Origin: Sphingomonas sp. IBVSS2
GTDB taxonomy: Bacteria; Pseudomonadota; Alphaproteobacteria; Sphingomonadales; Sphingomonadaceae
Length of the DNA: 64,000 nt
Assembly (NCBI RefSeq): GCF_002127225.1
Contig: NZ_NFUR01000001.1
Span: 311,592-375,591 of the forward strand
Direction of reading: 5' to 3'
The translations under genes and the position numbers were made by a program. The notes below the pieces were generated by a model. That model saw only the letters and a list, made by a program, of their open reading frames with translations. It searched no databases and was not told the DNA's origin. Of this stretch, positions 34,173-43,777 are shown piece after piece. Each line of letters opens with the position of its first letter. The stretch's first letter is position 1.

Positions 34173-36628
34173 GCGGAGGCTTCCATGGCTAGGGCGCGGA
34201 CCTCGTCCGCGGATTGGGCGTCGCAGGCACGCGCGGCGAGCGCAGCACAGGCGGCGCTGTCGAACCGGGCGACCGCGGCCTTGACCGCGGGCACCTGGGC
34301 GGGCGTCGCCGAAAGCTCGGTGATGCCGAGCCCGATCAGGATCGGCGCGGCGAACGGATCGGAGGCGAGGCCGCCGCACATGCCGGCCCAGCGGCCCGCT
34401 TCCGCGGCGCCCCTGCCCACTTCGCGAACCAGGCGCAGCACCGCCGGGTGCATCGCGTCGATCCGCTGCGAGACCGCCGCGTTCCCGCGATCGGCGGCGA
34501 GCGTATATTGGGTGAGGTCGTTGGTGCCGATCGAGAGGAAATCGGCCTCCCGGGCGATCTGCCCGGCGAGCAGGGCCGCGGCGGGCGTCTCGATCATCAC
34601 GCCGAGCGGCACCGCTTCCGCCACGCCAAGCTCGGCGCGTACTTCGTCGAGCAGCGCGCGGACCGGGCGATAGTCCCCCAGATCCGCGACCATCGGCAGC
34701 ATGATCCGGCATTGGGCGGCCGGCACCGCGCGCAGGATGGCGCGCAGCTGGACGCGCATCAGGTCCGGCCGGGCGAGCGTCAGCCGCACGCCGCGCAGGC
34801 CGAGCGCCGGATTCTCCTCGCCGTCCATCGGCAAATAGGGCACCGGCTTGTCGCCGCCGATATCGAGGGTGCGGACGATCAGCGGGCGCTCGCCGAGCGT
34901 GGCGGCGATGGCGGAATAGGTCTCGCGCTGCTCTTCCTCGCTCGGCGCGGTCTCGCGGTCGAGGAACAGGAATTCGGTGCGCAACAGGCCGCACCCCTCC
35001 GCCCCCGCACCAACCGCCGCCGCGGCATCGGCGACCGAGCCGAGATTGGCGAATACTTCGATGCGCATGCCGTCGGCGGTATGCGCGGGCGCATGTGCCG
35101 CGGCGAGCTCGCGGGCGCGGCGCTCGCGCAGGGCCGCGAGGCGCACGCTCGCCGCCGCCAGCGCATCGGCGTCGGGAGCGATGGCGAGCGTGCCGGCATC
35201 GGCATCGAGGATCACCGGCGTGCCGTCGGCGATCGCCAGCACGCCCTCGCCCGCCGCGACCAGCATCGGCACACCCGCCGACGCCGCCAGGATCGCGACA
35301 TGCGAAGTCGGCCCGCCCTGCGCGGTGCAGATGCCGACGAGGCGCGTCACGTCGAGGCCCAGGAACTGCGAGGGCAGAAGGTCCTCGCCGAACAGGATCG
35401 CGCCCTTGGGCAATATGGGCGCGGCCGGCGCGGTGACGCCGAGCAGGCGAGCGATCACCTGGCGCTCGAGATCGGTGAGGTCGGCGACGCGCTCGATCAG
35501 CAGCGGATCCCCCGTGGCGCGGAGCGCGGCGGCGGCTTCGGCCGTGGCGGCACGCCAGGCAAAGGCGGCGCTGCGCCCCTCCGCGACATGGCGGGCGGCG
35601 ATGGCGGCCAGTTCGGGATCGGCGAGCAGCGCGCGATGCGCCTCGGCAATCTCGGCGGCGGGGCCATGCGCACCGTCCAGGCCGGCGGCGATGGCGGCGA
35701 GCGCGCCGGACAGCGCAGCCTGCTCGGCGGCGGCGCCCTTGCCGTCGGCCGGCACCTCGAGATCGACGCCGCGCAGCTGGAAAGCCTGGCCGATGGCGAG
35801 GCCGGGCGCGGCGCGGACCGGACCGGTGGCGGGCGCCGGCGGCCTGGGCGGAGATGCGTGCGCGGTCTCGTGGAAGTTGGCGAGGACCAGCTCGGCCACG
35901 GCATCGACCGCGGCCTGGGCGTCGTTCCCCCGCGCGACGATCCGCACCGCGTCATCCTTGCCTGCGCCCAGCCCGAGCATCGCGACGGTGCTGCGGGCAT
36001 TGGCGCTGCGATCGCCGACATGGAGCGCGACATCGGCGACAAAGGGCTTCAGCGCCGCGACGATGCGCGCGGCCGGGCGGGCATGGATGCCGTTGGCGGC
36101 CATGATCCGCACGTTGCGCTCGGCGGTGGCGCCGGACGATGGTTCGCGCGCGGTGGCGCCTTCATGCTCGTTGCGCACGACCCGCCCGATCGGTGCACCG
36201 GCTTCCACCATGCGGCCCAGCGGCTCCAGCGCCAGCGCATAGCCTTGATTCGCCACCACCACCGGCGTGATCAACGCCCGGGCGGCGAGGGCGACTTCAT
36301 CCAGGTCGAACGCGATCAGCGCATCGCCGGCCGCCACGCGCGCACCGGGAGCGACCCTGGCCGCAAAGCCCTGGCCGTTCAGCGCGACCGTCTCCAGCCC
36401 GATATGGAGCAGCAGCTCGGCACCATTGTCGAGCCGCAGCGTCACCGCGTGCGCGCTCGCCGGGATCGAGATCACTTCGCCCGTAGCAGGCGCGCGCAGC
36501 ACGCCCTCGACCGGATCTACCGCGAAGCCGTCGCCCATCATCCGTTCGGCGAAGACCGCGTCGGGCACTTCGTCGAGCGGGGCGAGCCAGCCGGCAAAGG
36601 GAGAAACCAGCGTGACCGTGTCGCTCAC
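34169..36628 (-). CDS. ptsP: Fused PTS phosphotransfer protein EIIA-HPr-EI
   Basis: An 819-aa soluble protein carrying the whole phosphorelay from PEP to the permease. EIIA occupies about 1-135 with the active-site His in LLLHIGLETV. HPr (about 170-255) has the phospho-His in NGIHARPAARIV and the regulatory-serine-like segment ARSTVAMLGLGA. EI (about 270-819) has the phospho-His in GGPTSHVAILAAS, TNDLTQYTLAADR and MCGGLASDP. It starts at GTG 36628 inside the hexosaminidase stop (GTGA) and ends overlapping nagE. Multi-domain fusions of this kind are typical of sugar-specific PTS operons in proteobacteria. Confidence 0.92.
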   Translation of the reverse strand: MSDTVTLVSPFAGWLAPLDEVPDAVFAERMMGDGFAVDPVEGVLRAPATGEVISIPASAHAVTLRLDNGAELLLHIGLETVALNGQGFAARVAPGARVAAGDALIAFDLDEVALAARALITPVVVANQGYALALEPLGRMVEAGAPIGRVVRNEHEGATAREPSSGATAERNVRIMAANGIHARPAARIVAALKPFVADVALHVGDRSANARSTVAMLGLGAGKDDAVRIVARGNDAQAAVDAVAELVLANFHETAHASPPRPPAPATGPVRAAPGLAIGQAFQLRGVDLEVPADGKGAAAEQAALSGALAAIAAGLDGAHGPAAEIAEAHRALLADPELAAIAARHVAEGRSAAFAWRAATAEAAAALRATGDPLLIERVADLTDLERQVIARLLGVTAPAAPILPKGAILFGEDLLPSQFLGLDVTRLVGICTAQGGPTSHVAILAASAGVPMLVAAGEGVLAIADGTPVILDADAGTLAIAPDADALAAASVRLAALRERRARELAAAHAPAHTADGMRIEVFANLGSVADAAAAVGAGAEGCGLLRTEFLFLDRETAPSEEEQRETYSAIAATLGERPLIVRTLDIGGDKPVPYLPMDGEENPALGLRGVRLTLARPDLMRVQLRAILRAVPAAQCRIMLPMVADLGDYRPVRALLDEVRAELGVAEAVPLGVMIETPAAALLAGQIAREADFLSIGTNDLTQYTLAADRGNAAVSQRIDAMHPAVLRLVREVGRGAAEAGRWAGMCGGLASDPFAAPILIGLGITELSATPAQVPAVKAAVARFDSAACAALAARACDAQSADEVRALAMEASA

Positions 36629-38892
36629 TGCACCAGCTCCACCGATTCCAGCGCCCACATCGGATTGAGGCCCCTGGCCGTGGTGCGAATGCACAGCGTC
36701 TCGTTCCCGGCGCGCACCGGGAAGGGCGCGACCAGCCGGGTCAGCCCGGGATTGCCGGCCGCGGCGGCCAGCGGCAGCGTCGCCAGCAGCGGGCCTTCGC
36801 AAGTGCCGGCACGGACCTCGAACTCGCCTTCGGGCGTCGCCGAGGGCGGGATCTTCACATGCGCGAGGTCGGCACCGAGCTGGAAATTGAACGGGATCTG
36901 CCCGACGGTGAGTGCGATTCCCTTTGCCCCGCCCACCGGCGCGGCTTCCCATTGCCAGCAGGGCGCGAAGATGTCGGTGAGGAATACCGCGCGCTTGCCG
37001 GCGGCGGGATAGTCGTCCTCCAGCGCGAGCACGACCTTGCGCGAGCAGGTCTTCAGGTCCTCGTCGCCGCGGAACCGCACGCTGCGCGCGTCGAGCGGCT
37101 GGTCGATGGCGCCGCCGACGGTGGCGGTGCCATGGAAGCTCGCGGCGCGCAGCCGGGTCGGCAGCGGCAGCGCGAGCGGGCCGGCATAGAGCGGCGCGCG
37201 CGCGGTGACCGGCGTGCCGTCGGTCGTGTAGCGGATCGGCAGGCCCGACTGGTTCGCCAGCGTGACCGACACGGTCTTCTCGCCCGCCTTGTAGTCGAGC
37301 GCCGGGCGCACCGCGAAGGCGCTGGTGGCCGGAGTCATGCCGAGCGGCTTCATCCGGTCCATCTGGGGCACCAGCCGGTCGACGAAATCGGCATAGTCGC
37401 GCCCATCCGCCTTCGACCAGCCGATCTCGGCCACCGCGCTGGCGCGCGGGAAGAATTGCCAGGTGGCACGCGCCTCGGTGCGGGCATGCTCGGTCCACAG
37501 ATTCGCCTGCAGGCCGAGGATATGGTGCTGCTGCTCGGCCGGAATCTCCCGGGGCGCCGGATCGAAGGCATAGACGGTCCTGAGGTCCATCACGTCGCCG
37601 CGGCCCGGCGGCTCGTCGGGGCCCTGGCCCTGGCGATGGTTGACGTAGAGCGTCGGCGAGGGGCTCAGCACGGCGTCGTGCCCGGCCTTGGCCGCGGTGA
37701 TCGCGCCTTCGATGCCCCGCCACGAGGTGATCGTCGCGTCGGCGGGCACATCGCCCTCGAGGATCTCGTCCCAGCCGATCAGCTTGCGGTGATGCGCCTG
37801 GAGGAAACCGGCGATGCGGTGGACGAACCAGGCCTGGAGCGCGGTCTCGTCCCTGATGCCCAGCGCCTTGATCTTCGCCTGGATGGCGGGCGAGCCCTTC
37901 CACTGGTCCTTCACCGCCTCGTCGCCGCCGACATGGATATATTGCGACGGAAACAGCTCCATCACTTCGGTCAGCACGTCCTCGAGGAACGCGAAGGTCT
38001 TGTCGTCGACATTGTAGAGCCAGGGGAAGACGCCCCAGTCGCTCTCGGTGCCCGGCGGGATCGGCACGCCCATGCCGAGCTCGGGATAGGCGCGGATCGC
38101 GGCGAGCGCGTGGCCGGGCATCTCGATCTCGGGCACGATGGTGATGCCCCGCTTCGCGGCATGGGCAACGATCGCGCGGATCTCGGCCTGGGTGTAGAAG
38201 CCGCCGGTCCTCGGCAGCCGCGGCGCGCCCGGCGCACTGGCCGGGTAGCGCCAGCCGGAAATGCCGGTGAGCTTCGGATATTTGCGGATCTCGATACGCC
38301 AGCCCTGGTCGTCGACCAGGTGCCAGTGGAGCGTGTTGAGCTTGTTGACCGCCATCCAGTCGATCAGCTGGCGGACATAGGTGGGCGACTGGAAGTGGCG
38401 GGCGCTGTCGAGCATCAGCCCGCGCCAGGCGAAGCGGGGGGCATCCTGGATGCGGAGGCCGCCGACGGTGACCGGGCCCTTGCCGCCGTCCTGGGTCAGC
38501 ACCTGCCACAGCGTCACGGCGCCGTAGAGCAGGCCGGCATCGTCGCCGGCGGTGATGACGGCGCCGTCCGCGCCGATCTCGAGCCGATAGCTCTCCGCCT
38601 TGCCGGTGGCGGCGCGCACGAAGCGGATCGCGGGGCGGGGTGATGCGGCAGCGGAGCGCAGCGCCAGGCCGCGCGAGAGGTGCAGCAGCTCCGCCAGCCG
38701 ATCGGCGGCGGCGCGCGCGCCGGCATCGTCCGCCGGCACGACGATCGCCGTGGCTGCGGCGAGCGCGAAACGGCCGGCGGCGGGCGCCATCTCGGCGGGC
38801 ACCGGAAGCAGGCGCGGCAGCTGCTGGGCGGCGGCGGGCGTGGCGGCGCAAAGCGCGGCGGCGAGGGCAAGGGCGAGGCGGCAGGAAATCAC
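36625..38892 (-). CDS. GH20 beta-N-acetylhexosaminidase
   Basis: A 755-aa exported enzyme that releases GlcNAc from chito-oligosaccharides. Signal peptide at the N-terminus (LALALAAALCAATPAAA). A GH20b-like domain precedes the barrel, with RGLMLDSARHF, LHWHLVDDQGWRIEIRKYP and the catalytic pair Asp-Glu in HVGGDEAVKDQW. A C-terminal beta-sandwich follows. GTG start with GGAG upstream. Periplasmic or outer-membrane location is likely, feeding GlcNAc to the PTS genes with which it is coupled. Confidence 0.93.
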   Translation of the reverse strand: MISCRLALALAAALCAATPAAAQQLPRLLPVPAEMAPAAGRFALAAATAIVVPADDAGARAAADRLAELLHLSRGLALRSAAASPRPAIRFVRAATGKAESYRLEIGADGAVITAGDDAGLLYGAVTLWQVLTQDGGKGPVTVGGLRIQDAPRFAWRGLMLDSARHFQSPTYVRQLIDWMAVNKLNTLHWHLVDDQGWRIEIRKYPKLTGISGWRYPASAPGAPRLPRTGGFYTQAEIRAIVAHAAKRGITIVPEIEMPGHALAAIRAYPELGMGVPIPPGTESDWGVFPWLYNVDDKTFAFLEDVLTEVMELFPSQYIHVGGDEAVKDQWKGSPAIQAKIKALGIRDETALQAWFVHRIAGFLQAHHRKLIGWDEILEGDVPADATITSWRGIEGAITAAKAGHDAVLSPSPTLYVNHRQGQGPDEPPGRGDVMDLRTVYAFDPAPREIPAEQQHHILGLQANLWTEHARTEARATWQFFPRASAVAEIGWSKADGRDYADFVDRLVPQMDRMKPLGMTPATSAFAVRPALDYKAGEKTVSVTLANQSGLPIRYTTDGTPVTARAPLYAGPLALPLPTRLRAASFHGTATVGGAIDQPLDARSVRFRGDEDLKTCSRKVVLALEDDYPAAGKRAVFLTDIFAPCWQWEAAPVGGAKGIALTVGQIPFNFQLGADLAHVKIPPSATPEGEFEVRAGTCEGPLLATLPLAAAAGNPGLTRLVAPFPVRAGNETLCIRTTARGLNPMWALESVELVQ

Positions 38893-38982
38893 GCGGACGG
38901 CTCCCGGCTTGGATCGAGCGAGCTTAGGCGGTTTCGCCCCGCGCTCAATCGCGGCGTGCTCGAAGAAGGCCCCGCCGCGGAT

Positions 38983-39030
38983 AAGAAAAAGGGGCGGCGG
39001 TGGTGCGATCGCTCGTCCATCCGCCGCCCC
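38983..39030 (-). terminator. Rho-independent terminator of the TonB receptor gene
   Basis: On the minus strand, GGGGCGGCGG pairs with CCGCCGCCCC across a 20-nt loop, followed by TTTTTCTT. It separates the receptor gene from the hexosaminidase-PTS operon, which must have its own promoter. Confidence 0.8.
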
Positions 39031-39053
39031 AGTGCACTACACCAGGTTGGAGA

Positions 39054-41768
39054 TCAGAAGTTCACATTGACGGTCGCGAGCAGCTTGCGGCCGTTCTTGT
39101 ACACGCCGCGCGGCAGCGCCTGCGTGTTGGCATAGGCATAATATTGGCTGTCGGTCAGGTTCATGCCCGAAACGGTCAGCCCGACTTCCTTGGTGAAGTT
39201 GTACGTCGCCGACACGTCCACATTGGCGGAGGCGCGGACATACATGTTGTCGCCGCGATCGATGCCGGTGAAGTATTTCGAGCGCCAGGTATAGGTCGCC
39301 CGCAGCGCCACCGGACCGCTCTCGAAGAACGGGCTCAGGCTGGCCTGGTGCCGCGAGTTGTAGGGCAGGTCGGCGCCATTGTTCGCCGAACCGTCCGAAT
39401 AGGTATAGTTGGCGAGAATGCCCAGGCCGAAGGGCAGGCTCTGCTGATAGGCGATGGCGAAGCCCTTCACCTCGGCCGAACCCGCATTGAACGGACGGGC
39501 GATCTGATAGGTCGTCACCATGTTCCGCGTGACGTTGAAATGCTGCTCCGGCGCGGTCTGCGTCAGGATGTAGTTGCTGATGTCCTTGTAGAACACTTCG
39601 CCCGACAGGATCGCGCGCGGCGCCAGATACCATTCGAGCGACGCGTTGAAGTTGTTCGACTTGTAGGGCTTGAGGTCCGGATTGCCGCCGCCGCCGGTGC
39701 CGATCTGGTCGGAAAGCCAGAAATAGTTGGTCTCGTCGGCATAGTTCGGGCGGGCGATCACCTGCGCCGCGGCGAAGCGGAACACCAGATCCTTCTTCAC
39801 GTCGGCGATGATGTTCACGCTCGGCAGCACATTGTCGTAGCTGGTCTTGGTCGTCTGCCAGACCCAGTCGGCCTGGGCGTTACAGGCCGCGCCCGGCTTG
39901 CAGACATAGCCCGCGCTGTTGGTCGCGGTGTGGACGTAGCGCACGCCGAAATTGCCGCGGAAGCCGCCGGCATCGAAGTTCGCCTGGGCATAGACTGCGT
40001 GGATCTGCTCCTGGATGTCCCAGTTGCCGGCGGTGAACTCGGTCGCGGCGAACTTGGACGGCGTCGGCAGGTTCGGACGCCCCTGGACATAGTTCACCAT
40101 CGAATTGCCGTCGATGATGAAGCGGCGGGCCATCTCGTCGTTGATGCCGTTGAAGCCGGAAAGATAGTTGTCCTTCACGATGCGGGTGTTGAACTGCGAG
40201 GCCGGCACGGCAAAGGCGTTGGCACCCGCGAGCCCGACGCCCTCATAGGCCTGGGCGGTCTCGTGCTTGCGATATTTGTAGCCGATCTGGATGCGCTTCA
40301 GCACCCCGTCGAACTTCAGGCCGAAATCGGCCTGGGCATAGCGCTCCTTGTCCGTGGTCGGCTTGTTGACCAGGTTGCCGCTCCAGTCCGTCGCCGTGAC
40401 GAAGGCGGCCGGATTGCCCAGCACGTTGGCGCCATAGGTGATCGTGCCCGGCTTGTCGGGCGCGCCGCTGATGTCGACGGTATAGTTGGTCCGGTTGAGG
40501 AACTCGAGGAACACCTGCTTCTTGGTGCCGCCGTCCGCGTCGGAAATGCCGCCCTCGACGTTCAGGTCCCAGTGCACATCGTCCCAGCCGATCTGCCCGT
40601 GGAAAGTCTGCGAATGCATCTCGGCGATGCGATACTGGGCGTCGAGCACCGAGAGCGCGTTGGTGAAGCTCGCCTTCTTCACGATGCCGTCCTGGACGGT
40701 CAGGCCGTTCAGCGTGCCCGCGCTGTTCCAGGTATTGCCCGGGAAGGCGAACAGCGACTGGTTGAGATTGTCATAGGTCGCGTCGATGCGCAGCCAGTCG
40801 GCCGTGATCGTCAGCTGGTCGACCGGCTTCCACTGCGCGGTCGCCGAATAGGTCAGGCGCTCGCGGCCCTGCTCGAAATAGGAAGTGCCGAACGCATTCG
40901 GGAACTTGGCGTTGGGATTGGCGAGCAGCGTGGTGGCGCAGGCGCCGGTGCAGGTGCCCGTGCCGGTGATCTGGTCGGCCGGATTCGGCGCGACCGGGAT
41001 CATGCTCTGCGGCAGCGAGCTCGTCTTGGCGTCGTTCACGCCGTTCCAGAAATTGGCGCTGATCGTGCCATAGCTCTCCAGGCCGTCGCGACGCAGCCGG
41101 TCCTTGGCCCGCTGGAACGAGGCAAGGATGCCGAAGGTCTTGCTATCGTTGCGCCAGCTGACCAGCGCCGAGCCCTGGACGTCGCCCTTGCGCGAGCGAT
41201 CATTGTAGAGATAGCTGAGCGAGCCGGCGACCACGAAGGGCTTCAGCTCGAGCGGCTTGCGCGTGAGCACGTTGACGGTGCCGCCGAGCGAGCCTTCGTC
41301 GATCCGCGGCTCGGGCGACTTGTAGACGTCGACCCGGTTGACGAGCTGCGGCGCGAGCAGCGCGTAGTTGAAGGTGCGGCCCGGATTGTCGAGGATGAAC
41401 CAGTCGGCCGAAGCGACCGTCTGGCCGTTCAGCAGCGTGCGGTTCAGCGCCGGATCGGTGCCGAGGATCGAGACCTTCTCGCCCTGGCCGAACGCGCGGT
41501 CGACGGTGACGCCCGGAACCAGCGTCAGCGCTTCCGCGACATTGGTGTTCGGGAACTTGCCCACATCTTCCGACGAGACCGAGTCGATGATCGCATCGGC
41601 CTTGCGCTTGGCCTCGATCGACTGGGCGAGCGAAGCGCGGAAGCCGGTGACGACGATCTCGTTATCGTCGGCAGGCTGGGCGGCGGCGCCGCTGGTCTGT
41701 GCATGCGCGGCACCGTTGAGCAGCGCCATCGCGCTGGCCGTGCCGATAAGAAATCCCCGGATCCCCAT
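39054..41768 (-). CDS. TonB-dependent receptor, probably for chito-oligosaccharides
   Basis: A 904-aa outer-membrane receptor. Signal peptide ends near AAHAQ. The N-terminal plug contains NEIVVTGFRASLAQSIEAKR (TonB-box region typical of sphingomonad/Caulobacter sugar receptors), VAEALTLVPGVTVDR and EGSLGGTVNVLTRKP. A 22-strand barrel follows, ending in aromatic NVNF. Substrate is inferred from its location beside hexosaminidase, PTS and nag genes and from shared TGGTA sites in the divergent promoter. Confidence 0.9.
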   Translation of the reverse strand: MGIRGFLIGTASAMALLNGAAHAQTSGAAAQPADDNEIVVTGFRASLAQSIEAKRKADAIIDSVSSEDVGKFPNTNVAEALTLVPGVTVDRAFGQGEKVSILGTDPALNRTLLNGQTVASADWFILDNPGRTFNYALLAPQLVNRVDVYKSPEPRIDEGSLGGTVNVLTRKPLELKPFVVAGSLSYLYNDRSRKGDVQGSALVSWRNDSKTFGILASFQRAKDRLRRDGLESYGTISANFWNGVNDAKTSSLPQSMIPVAPNPADQITGTGTCTGACATTLLANPNAKFPNAFGTSYFEQGRERLTYSATAQWKPVDQLTITADWLRIDATYDNLNQSLFAFPGNTWNSAGTLNGLTVQDGIVKKASFTNALSVLDAQYRIAEMHSQTFHGQIGWDDVHWDLNVEGGISDADGGTKKQVFLEFLNRTNYTVDISGAPDKPGTITYGANVLGNPAAFVTATDWSGNLVNKPTTDKERYAQADFGLKFDGVLKRIQIGYKYRKHETAQAYEGVGLAGANAFAVPASQFNTRIVKDNYLSGFNGINDEMARRFIIDGNSMVNYVQGRPNLPTPSKFAATEFTAGNWDIQEQIHAVYAQANFDAGGFRGNFGVRYVHTATNSAGYVCKPGAACNAQADWVWQTTKTSYDNVLPSVNIIADVKKDLVFRFAAAQVIARPNYADETNYFWLSDQIGTGGGGNPDLKPYKSNNFNASLEWYLAPRAILSGEVFYKDISNYILTQTAPEQHFNVTRNMVTTYQIARPFNAGSAEVKGFAIAYQQSLPFGLGILANYTYSDGSANNGADLPYNSRHQASLSPFFESGPVALRATYTWRSKYFTGIDRGDNMYVRASANVDVSATYNFTKEVGLTVSGMNLTDSQYYAYANTQALPRGVYKNGRKLLATVNVNF

Positions 41769-41826
41769 CTCTCATCCCCTTGGTCAGATGATTCTGAACT
41801 TGCTTATGATTCGTTGTGGTACGGCA

Positions 41827-41862
41827 CCGGTAGACCAGTCGCATACCAATATCAGTACCATT
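41827..41862 (-). promoter_or_regulatory. Operator candidates before the TonB receptor
   Basis: CCGGTAGACCAG (41827-41838) resembles the core of GntR/HutC-family GlcNAc operators. TACCA occurs at 41844-41848 and again at 41856-41860, spaced 12 bp. These are the inverted counterparts of the TGGTA pair before the regulator gene. Confidence 0.5.
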
Positions 41863-41937
41863 CCTCACTGTTGAGGAGCCGTCAAGACAGATTTTTACAG
41901 TGCGGTTACAGACCAGCGCAATTTTTTTGCTGACATG

Positions 41938-41953
41938 TGGTATGTTATTGGTA
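41938..41953 (+). promoter_or_regulatory. Operator candidate before the GntR regulator
   Basis: TGGTA at 41938-41942 and at 41949-41953, one helical turn apart, in a less GC-rich stretch 45 bp before the regulator start. With the TACCA pair on the receptor side this gives four half-sites in one divergent promoter. Confidence 0.5.
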
Positions 41954-41997
41954 CTAGTGTTGCATCCGGCACACAGCCGACCGATGATGGGGAACCG

Positions 41998-42741
41998 ATG
42001 CCGCTGCTGGCGCAAAAGATCAGGCCGCTCGACGGAGCAGGCAGGGGGCCGCTCTACCGGCAGCTCGAGACCGCGTTGCGCGAGGCGCTGCGCGACAATC
42101 TGCTCAAGCCCAACGAAGCCCTCCCCGCCGAACGCGACCTGGCCGCCGATCTCTCGGTCTCGCGGATCACTCTGCGCAAGGCGATCGACAAGCTGGTCGA
42201 CGAGGGGCTGCTGGTCCGCCGCCACGGCGCCGGCACCTTCGTCGCGGGCCGGGTCGAGAAGCAGTTCGCCAAGCTCTCGTCCTTCTCGGAGGACATGGCC
42301 TCCCGCGGGCGCAGCGTCCGCAGCGAATGGCTGATCCGCGAATCGGGCGTTGTGACGGGCGAGGAATCGCTCACCTTCGGGCTCAGCCCCGGCACCGCCG
42401 TCTATCGCTTCCATCGCATCCGCTATGCCGACGACGTGCCGATGGCGCTCGAATTCGCAATCATTCCGGGTTTCGGCTTGTCGGGGCTCGATGCGGTCGA
42501 TTCGTCGCTCTATGCCGCGCTCGAGGCGACCGGCAACCGCCCGGTGCGCGCGCTCCAGCGGCTGCGCGCGGCGCTGTGCGATGCCGAGCGCGCCGCCCTG
42601 CTCGGCGTGGAAGTGGGCGCGCCGGTGCTCTATATCGAGCGCCGCGGCTTCCTGGCCGATGGCCGGGTGATCGAGGCGACGACCAGCTGGTATCGCGGCG
42701 ACGCCTATGACTTCGTCGCCGAACTCGACATGCGGGGCTGA
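41998..42741 (+). CDS. nagQ: GntR-family regulator of GlcNAc use (HutC subfamily)
   Basis: A 247-aa repressor. The winged helix has RLETALREALRDNLLKPNEA-like spacing, with ALPAERDLAADLSVSRITLR as recognition region and RRHGAGTFV as wing. The C-terminal UTRA domain ends with IEATTSWYRGDAYDFVAEL. In GlcNAc regulons such proteins sense GlcNAc-6-P or GlcN-6-P. The start at 41998 is chosen for GGGGAA six bases before ATG; the frame upstream runs through the operators. First gene of a nagQ-nagB-II-nagA operon. The symbol follows the alphaproteobacterial GntR-type name and is provisional. Confidence 0.85.
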   Translation: MPLLAQKIRPLDGAGRGPLYRQLETALREALRDNLLKPNEALPAERDLAADLSVSRITLRKAIDKLVDEGLLVRRHGAGTFVAGRVEKQFAKLSSFSEDMASRGRSVRSEWLIRESGVVTGEESLTFGLSPGTAVYRFHRIRYADDVPMALEFAIIPGFGLSGLDAVDSSLYAALEATGNRPVRALQRLRAALCDAERAALLGVEVGAPVLYIERRGFLADGRVIEATTSWYRGDAYDFVAELDMRG

Positions 42742-42745
42742 GCGG

Positions 42746-43777
42746 ATGACCAACCCCGAATCGACCAGGATGTTCGCCGAGGCCGCGGAGGCCGGCGCCA
42801 CCGTTCGCCGCCAGCTCGACCATAATGTGGAAGTGGTGCGCGAACTCGGCGCCCGATTGCGCGCCACCCGCCCGCGCGGCGTGCTCACCTGCGCGCGCGG
42901 CAGCTCGGATCACGCCGCCACCTTCGGCCGCTATCTGATCGAGACCCGGCTGGGACTGCTGACCACCTCGGTCTCGCCGTCGATCGCCTCGGTCTATGGC
43001 GTCGAGACCGATTATTCCGACATGCTGGCGCTCGGCATCTCGCAATCGGGCAAGAGCCCCGACATCCTGGCCGCGATGCGCGCCGCCAAGGAGAGCGGCG
43101 CACGCACCGTGGCGATGGTCAACGTCGCCGATTCGCCGCTCGCGACCGAATCGGACACGCTGGTGCCGCTCCGCGCCGGGCCCGAGATCAGCGTCGCCGC
43201 GACCAAGTCGTACATCGCCGCGCTCACCGCCCAGCTCCATCTGGTGCGCGAATGGGCCGGGGACGAATCGCTCGCGGCCGGCCTCGCCGCGCTGCCCGAC
43301 CTGCTCGAACGGGCCTGGACCGCCGACTGGTCGCCGCTCGTCGAGCGGCTGCACGATGCGCGCGGCCTCTATGTGATCGGCCGGGGCCTGGGCTTCGGCG
43401 TGGCGCAGGAAGCGGCGCTCAAGTTCAAGGAGACCTGCGGGCTCCATGCCGAGGCGTTCAGCGCCGCCGAGGTCCGCCACGGGCCGATGGCGCTGGTCGG
43501 CCCGGGCTTCCCGCTGCTCGTCTTCCGCCAGGACGATGCCACCGCCGACGGCGTCGACGACCTGGTTTCGGACGTGCTGGCGCGCGGCGGCGAAGTGCTG
43601 GTGAGCGGCGGCGAGGTGCCGGGCGCGATCCACCTCCCCCATCCCGCCGCCGGCCCGGCGATCGAGCCGATCCTGCAGATCCAGGCATTTTACCGCGCCG
43701 CCAACGCGCTCTCGATCGCGCGCGGCTTCGATCCCGATCGGCCGCCGTCGCTCGCCAAGGTGACCGAGACCATCTGA
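42746..43777 (+). CDS. nagB-II: Glucosamine-6-phosphate deaminase, SIS family (NagB-II)
   Basis: A 343-aa protein with two SIS domains, resembling the isomerase half of GlmS without its glutaminase. It converts GlcN-6-P to fructose-6-P and ammonia. Motifs: ARGSSDHAATFGRYL, GISQSGKSPDIL, VAATKSYIAALTAQ, ALKFKETCGLHAEAF and EVRHGPMALV. It is placed between the regulator and nagA, with five bases to the regulator stop. Assignment as a deaminase rather than another SIS isomerase rests on this context. Confidence 0.88.
   Translation: MTNPESTRMFAEAAEAGATVRRQLDHNVEVVRELGARLRATRPRGVLTCARGSSDHAATFGRYLIETRLGLLTTSVSPSIASVYGVETDYSDMLALGISQSGKSPDILAAMRAAKESGARTVAMVNVADSPLATESDTLVPLRAGPEISVAATKSYIAALTAQLHLVREWAGDESLAAGLAALPDLLERAWTADWSPLVERLHDARGLYVIGRGLGFGVAQEAALKFKETCGLHAEAFSAAEVRHGPMALVGPGFPLLVFRQDDATADGVDDLVSDVLARGGEVLVSGGEVPGAIHLPHPAAGPAIEPILQIQAFYRAANALSIARGFDPDRPPSLAKVTETI

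Noticed and set aside
32451..34994. An 847-aa fusion including the PTS permease
   Set aside because: The part above 34172 is a shadow of the EI domain; the permease starts at the ATG overlapping the ptsP stop.
34169..38851. A 1560-aa protein joining hexosaminidase and PTS frames
   Set aside because: The upper half is a shadow of the GH20 gene in another frame; the PTS protein begins at GTG 36628.
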